Source: DATDYW01 sp964574865 (lineage in GTDB: Bacteria > Patescibacteriota > Minisyncoccia > Phycocordibacterales > JAACPR01). Taken from it: DNA of 9,502 nucleotides. Of the stretch, positions 6,575 to 9,502 are shown piece by piece. The translations under genes and the position numbers were made by a program. Where the stretch lies: contig CAZNOT010000023.1 in NCBI GenBank assembly GCA_964574865.1, positions 1 to 9,502 on the forward strand, given 5' to 3'. The stretch's first letter is position 1. Each line of letters opens with the position of its first letter. Below the pieces are notes generated by a model that did no database searches, was not told where the DNA came from, and saw only the letters and a program-made list of their open reading frames with translations.

Positions 6575-6619
6575 GAGAAGGCGGAAGACGCGGGGCGAAA
6601 GGAAGAAGTCTGGGCGGAT

Positions 6620-6644
6620 TCAGGCCGAAAGGCTTGAGTTTTTT
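6620..6644 (+). terminator. Intrinsic terminator of murG
   Basis: TCAGGCC (6620-6626) pairs with GGCTTGA (6631-6637), seven pairs including one G-T wobble, around a stable GAAA loop, followed by G and six Ts (6639-6644). It lies 46 nt after the murG stop. Its right arm overlaps the probable gltX -35 hexamer, making a nested terminator-promoter. Confidence 0.75.
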
Positions 6645-6664
6645 GTGTCGGTTTTTGGTAGTAT
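6634..6664 (+). promoter_or_regulatory. Promoter of gltX
   Basis: TTGAGT (6634-6639) and TAGTAT (6659-6664) are separated by 19 nt, slightly long, but the -10 carries the TGn extension (TGG at 6656-6658). The ATG lies 9 nt after the -10, again implying a very short or absent leader. The T-rich stretch just before the -10 mirrors the murG promoter. Confidence 0.55.
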
Positions 6665-6673
6665 CGCGCGGCA

Positions 6674-8011
6674 ATGAGCGTCGTCACCCGCATCCCGCCG
6701 TCGCCGACAGGGAACCTGCACGTGGGCACCGCGCGCACAGCGCTCTTCAACTACCTGTTCGCCAAGAAGATGGGCGGGAAGGTAGTCCTGCGCATCGAGG
6801 ACACGGACCGCGCGCGCAGCAAGCCCGAGTTCGAGGCGAACATCGTCGAGGGTCTCTCGTGGCTCGGCATCAAGTGGGACGGCGACACCGTGCGGCAGTC
6901 GGAGCGCGTCGCGGCGCACACCGCGGCGCTCGCGCACCTCATCGCGTCCGGCAAGGCGTACGTCTCGGCCGAGCCGGCGAAGGACGACCCGTCGGTCACG
7001 CGCGAGCTCGTGCGCTTCCGGAACCCGGGCGGCAAGCTCACGTTCCACGACGAGATCCGCGGCGACATCGAGAGCGAGCTCGACTCGCTCGGCGACTTCG
7101 TCATCGGCCGCGCGATCGACGACCCGCTCTACCACCTCGCGGTCGTCGTCGACGACATCGACGCGGGCGTGACGCACGTCATCCGCGGCGAGGACCACAT
7201 CTCGAACACCGCGCGGCAGATTCTGCTCATCGAGGCCTTCGGCGCGCCGCGCCCGATTTACGCCCACCTGCCGCTCATCCTCGCCGCCGACCGCAGCAAG
7301 CTCTCGAAGCGCCACGGCGCGACCGCGCTCACGGACTACCGCGACCGCGGCTACCTACCGGAGGCGATGGCGAACTTTTTGGCGTTCCTCGGCTGGAACC
7401 CGGGCGACGAGCGCGAAATTTTCTCGATGGAGCAGCTAGTCGCCGAGTTCTCGCTCGAGCGCTGCGCGAAGGCTGGCGCAATCTTCAACGTCGAGAAGCT
7501 CGACTGGTTCAACAAAGAGTACCTGATGGCCCGCCCCGCCGAAGAGGTGACGCGCGCGATCGCCGGGCGCCTCGCGGCCCACTTCCCGGAGGCCGACGCG
7601 GGCCGGCTCGACCGGCTCGCCGCGTCGCTCCGCGAGCGCATCTCCGTGTACACCGAAATCGACACCCAGGCAGGGGAGGGAGCCTTCGCCTGGGTCGCGG
7701 CTGCCCCCGCCGCGCCCGCCGAGCTCATCCTGAAGGGGAAGGGGGTCGGCGCCCCGGCAGAGGCCGCAAAACGGCTCCAGGAGGCCTCCCGGCTGCTCGG
7801 CGACGTCGATTCCTCGTCCTGGGGTAAGGAGGCTCTAAAAGCCGCCCTGTGGCCCTACGCCGAAGCGGAGGGGAAGGGGGCTGTCCTCTGGCCGGTCCGC
7901 GTGTCCCTCTCCGGCCTCGAGCGCTCCCCCGACCCCTTCGAGCTGGCCTACGTCCTCGGCCGCGACGAGACCCTCGCGCGCCTCGCGGCCGCTGCGACGT
8001 CGCTCTCCTAG
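6674..8011 (+). CDS. gltX: Glutamyl-tRNA synthetase
   Basis: A class I aminoacyl-tRNA synthetase that charges tRNA(Glu) in the cytoplasm. In organisms lacking GlnRS it also charges tRNA(Gln) for later amidation; whether that applies here cannot be told from this window. The Rossmann catalytic domain begins at IPPSPTGNLHVGTARTALFN (7-26), with HVGT (16-19) as the HIGH motif, then LRIEDTD (39-45), YHLAVVVDD (153-161), THVIRGEDHISNTARQ (167-182) and KLSKRHG (209-215) as the KMSKS motif. The anticodon-binding part ends with VLWPVRVSLSG near the C-terminus. At 445 residues it is shorter than the usual 470-500. Much of the deficit is at about 96-112, where the cysteine-containing insertion after GKAY is reduced to about 15 residues with no Cys. 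ATG at 6674 directly precedes the family's N-terminal strand. No clear terminator is seen downstream. Confidence 0.96.
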   Translation: MSVVTRIPPSPTGNLHVGTARTALFNYLFAKKMGGKVVLRIEDTDRARSKPEFEANIVEGLSWLGIKWDGDTVRQSERVAAHTAALAHLIASGKAYVSAEPAKDDPSVTRELVRFRNPGGKLTFHDEIRGDIESELDSLGDFVIGRAIDDPLYHLAVVVDDIDAGVTHVIRGEDHISNTARQILLIEAFGAPRPIYAHLPLILAADRSKLSKRHGATALTDYRDRGYLPEAMANFLAFLGWNPGDEREIFSMEQLVAEFSLERCAKAGAIFNVEKLDWFNKEYLMARPAEEVTRAIAGRLAAHFPEADAGRLDRLAASLRERISVYTEIDTQAGEGAFAWVAAAPAAPAELILKGKGVGAPAEAAKRLQEASRLLGDVDSSSWGKEALKAALWPYAEAEGKGAVLWPVRVSLSGLERSPDPFELAYVLGRDETLARLAAAATSLS

Positions 8012-8078
8012 CGCCCCCGCCCCCGCGCGGATCAAAATTTATTTTTTCCTTACAAAGACCTCACCGCATTTCGCTACC

Positions 8079-8096
8079 ATCCTGAGTGGGACCAGG
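8079..8096 (-). repeat. Dispersed REP-like repeat, copy 2 (inverted)
   Basis: ATCCTGAGTGGGACCAGG is the exact reverse complement of copy 1 at 715-732. In copy-1 orientation the similarity continues with a mismatch then GTA (8078-8075), and on the other side with GGTG. It sits 75 nt before the M23 gene start and shares no gene context with copy 1, which favours a dispersed element over a gene-specific operator. Confidence 0.7.
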
Positions 8097-8158
8097 CACC
8101 TTCCGTCGGCACTTCCCGCGTGCAAATCCGGCAAAACCTACACGCCTCTCGCATCGGT

Positions 8159-8164
8159 TAGAAT
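8159..8164 (+). promoter_or_regulatory. Probable -10 box of the M23 peptidase gene
   Basis: TAGAAT lies 7 nt before the ATG at 8172. No good -35 hexamer is present at normal spacing. The short distance matches the mraY, murG and gltX boxes and suggests a leaderless transcript. Confidence 0.45.
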
Positions 8165-8171
8165 CACCCCA

Positions 8172-9502
8172 ATGCGCCCACGAGCAGCCGCGAATTTCTT
8201 CCTTGCCGCCGCGCTCGCGTGCGGCCTCGTCGCGGCCGGCGCGAGCGCTACACCCGCGCGCGCCGAGGACTCGCCAGACGAGATCCGCGAGAAGATCGAG
8301 GAGCAGCGCGACATCATCAAGAAGCTCGACCGCGAGATCGAAGAGCAGCGCAAGAAGCTGCTCGAAGCGTCGCAGCAGACGCAGACGCTCGACGGCGCGG
8401 TCCGGAACCTCGACGCCTCCGCGCGGGCGATCGACACTTCGATCAAGAAGACGCAGGCGGCTATCCGCGCGGCCGAGCTCGAGATCGACCGTCTCACCGG
8501 CTCGATCGAGACGAACTCCTCGCGCGCGGCCGAGCACCGCGCCGCGGCGTCGCGCCTGCTCTCCACGCTCGACGCCGAGCAGCAGCTAGCGGGGCTCGAG
8601 GTCCTGCTCTCGGCCGGCTCGACCGACGAGATCTGGGGCGCAATCGACGACCTCACCGCCGTCCGCGAGCAGTTCCTCGGCGTCGCGGTCGCCCTCGCCG
8701 AGGCCAACCGTGAGCTCTCCGCCGCCCAGGCCGCGAGCGCGATCGAGAAGGACCGCCTCGCCGAGCGAACCTCCGAGCTCGCCGGCGAGCGCGAGTCGGT
8801 CGCGTCGGCGCGCGGCGCGAAGGCCGAGCTCCTCGCCGAGGCGAAGGGGACCGAAGCCGAGTACCAGCGCCGCCTCGCCGAGAAGGTCGCACAGAAGACC
8901 GCCTTCGAATCGGCGCTGCGCGAGTTCGAGAACGAGCTGGACGTCGCCATCAACAAGGACAGCTACGCGAAGGCCGGCAAGGGGGTCTTCTCGTGGCCGC
9001 TCAGCTCGGTCGTCTTCACCCAGCTCTTCGGCGGCACCGAGTTCGCGAAGGAGCACGCGAGCGCCTACGGCCGCCCGTTCCACCCGGGCCTCGACTTCGG
9101 GGCGCCCGTCGGCACGCCGGTCTTCGCGATCGATTCCGGCGAGGTCACGGCGACCGGCAACACCGACGCGGTCCGCGGCTGCTACTCGTGGGGGAAGTGG
9201 GTGCTCGTCGCGCACGGCAACGGCATCTCGTCCCTCTACGCGCACCTCTCCGGCGTGGCGGTCTCGGAAGGCGACAGCCTCGACCGCGGCCAGACCTTGG
9301 GCTACGTGGGGCAGACCGGCTACGCCACCGGGCCGCACCTCCACCTGACCCTCTACGCCTCGGAGGGCGTCCAGGTGCGCCGCTTCGAGGAGTTCAAGAC
9401 GCAGACCGGCTGCGCGGGGGCGACCACGCCGGTGGCGCCGCACGAGGCCTACCTCGACCCGCAGGACTACCTGCCGGACTCGGGGTTCAAGCTGTCGCTC
9501 TA
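8172..9502 (+). CDS. Secreted coiled-coil M23 peptidase (EnvC/NlpD-like), right end at window edge
   Basis: A peptidoglycan endopeptidase or amidase activator acting outside the membrane. The frame runs from ATG 8172 to the edge: 443 codons plus a final TA, which may be the first two bases of a TAA or TAG stop. Residues 1-31 form a signal peptide (basic start, hydrophobic 9-25, ARA cleavage site near 29-31). Residues about 36-262 are charged heptad-like helix rich in Glu, Lys, Arg and Ala, predicted coiled coil as in EnvC. The M23/LytM domain starts near GVFSWPL (271-277). Zinc and catalytic residues are all present: HPGLD (His304, Asp308), YAHLS (His358) and GPHLHL (His389, His391). Intact residues favour a true hydrolase; E. 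coli EnvC has a degenerate site and only activates amidases. It probably works in septal splitting, in keeping with the wall and division genes upstream. Confidence 0.9.
   Translation, partial: MRPRAAANFFLAAALACGLVAAGASATPARAEDSPDEIREKIEEQRDIIKKLDREIEEQRKKLLEASQQTQTLDGAVRNLDASARAIDTSIKKTQAAIRAAELEIDRLTGSIETNSSRAAEHRAAASRLLSTLDAEQQLAGLEVLLSAGSTDEIWGAIDDLTAVREQFLGVAVALAEANRELSAAQAASAIEKDRLAERTSELAGERESVASARGAKAELLAEAKGTEAEYQRRLAEKVAQKTAFESALREFENELDVAINKDSYAKAGKGVFSWPLSSVVFTQLFGGTEFAKEHASAYGRPFHPGLDFGAPVGTPVFAIDSGEVTATGNTDAVRGCYSWGKWVLVAHGNGISSLYAHLSGVAVSEGDSLDRGQTLGYVGQTGYATGPHLHLTLYASEGVQVRRFEEFKTQTGCAGATTPVAPHEAYLDPQDYLPDSGFKLSL

Larger units (their letters stand above)
8012..8171 (+). other. 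Intergenic region between gltX and the M23 gene
   Basis: This 160-nt gap is the longest in the window. It starts C-rich, passes through an AT-rich stretch (8031-8055, with AAAATTTATTTTTT) that lacks a convincing stem, holds repeat copy 2, and ends with a -10-like box. On the minus strand ATG at 8080 opens only a 13-codon frame ending at 8039, too short to call. No RNA gene is recognised. Confidence 0.6.

Noticed and set aside
6634..7827. 397-residue plus-strand frame overlapping gltX
   Set aside because: Arg/Ala/Gly/His-rich out-of-frame shadow. The gltX frame carries the HIGH and KMSKS motifs.
8019..8050. Intrinsic terminator after gltX
   Set aside because: CCGCGCGG is a loop-less palindrome and the following A/T stretch gives only a weak stem. 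No hairpin worth calling.
8039..8080. 13-codon minus-strand frame starting within repeat copy 2
   Set aside because: Far too short and without support. It reads through an AT-rich intergenic stretch.
1..9502. tRNA, rRNA, CRISPR array, insertion sequence or prophage genes
   Set aside because: No cloverleaf, no regularly spaced repeats, and no transposase, integrase or phage-like proteins were seen on either strand.

Overview
The window looks like a core-genome stretch of a GC-rich member of the Candidate Phyla Radiation (Patescibacteria, most likely Parcubacteria). This is inferred from protein character, not from a search. The MraY, FtsW, MurG and glutamyl-tRNA synthetase all carry motif variants that I associate with that group, GluRS lacks the usual cysteine-rich insertion, Shine-Dalgarno sequences are nearly absent, and several ATGs sit directly behind a -10 box. 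TGA, TAA and TAG all act as stops, so the standard bacterial code fits. Coding DNA is strongly G+C rich, interrupted by short AT-rich islands at gene boundaries.

Layout. (1) 1-1366: the 3' part of scpA (it begins before the window) and complete scpB, the kleisin and winged-helix partners of the SMC condensin. (2) 1383-2429: an S11-family D-alanyl-D-alanine carboxypeptidase. (3) 2486-3076, minus strand: an unrecognised four-helix membrane protein with its own AT-rich promoter and terminator. (4) 3189-5370: mraY and ftsW, 19 nt apart. (5) 5444-6574: murG, behind a strong hairpin terminator and its own promoter. (6) 6674-8011: gltX, again behind a terminator-promoter junction. (7) 8172-9502: a secreted coiled-coil M23 endopeptidase of EnvC type that reaches the right edge with its frame still open.

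How it fits together. MraY makes lipid I, MurG makes lipid II and FtsW polymerises it at the septum. The S11 carboxypeptidase trims stem peptides and the M23 protein cuts cross-links. With scpAB, this is a chromosome-segregation, wall-synthesis and division neighbourhood. It resembles a reduced dcw cluster, but murD is absent between mraY and ftsW and gltX follows murG instead of murC.

I found no mobile element, CRISPR array, tRNA or rRNA, and no clearly new multi-gene system. The points most worth a second look are an 18-bp exact inverted repeat shared by two distant intergenic regions, changes in the MraY catalytic motifs, a repeated terminator/extended -10/ATG arrangement suggesting leaderless mRNAs, and the orphan membrane protein gene. 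No intergenic gap exceeds 160 bases.
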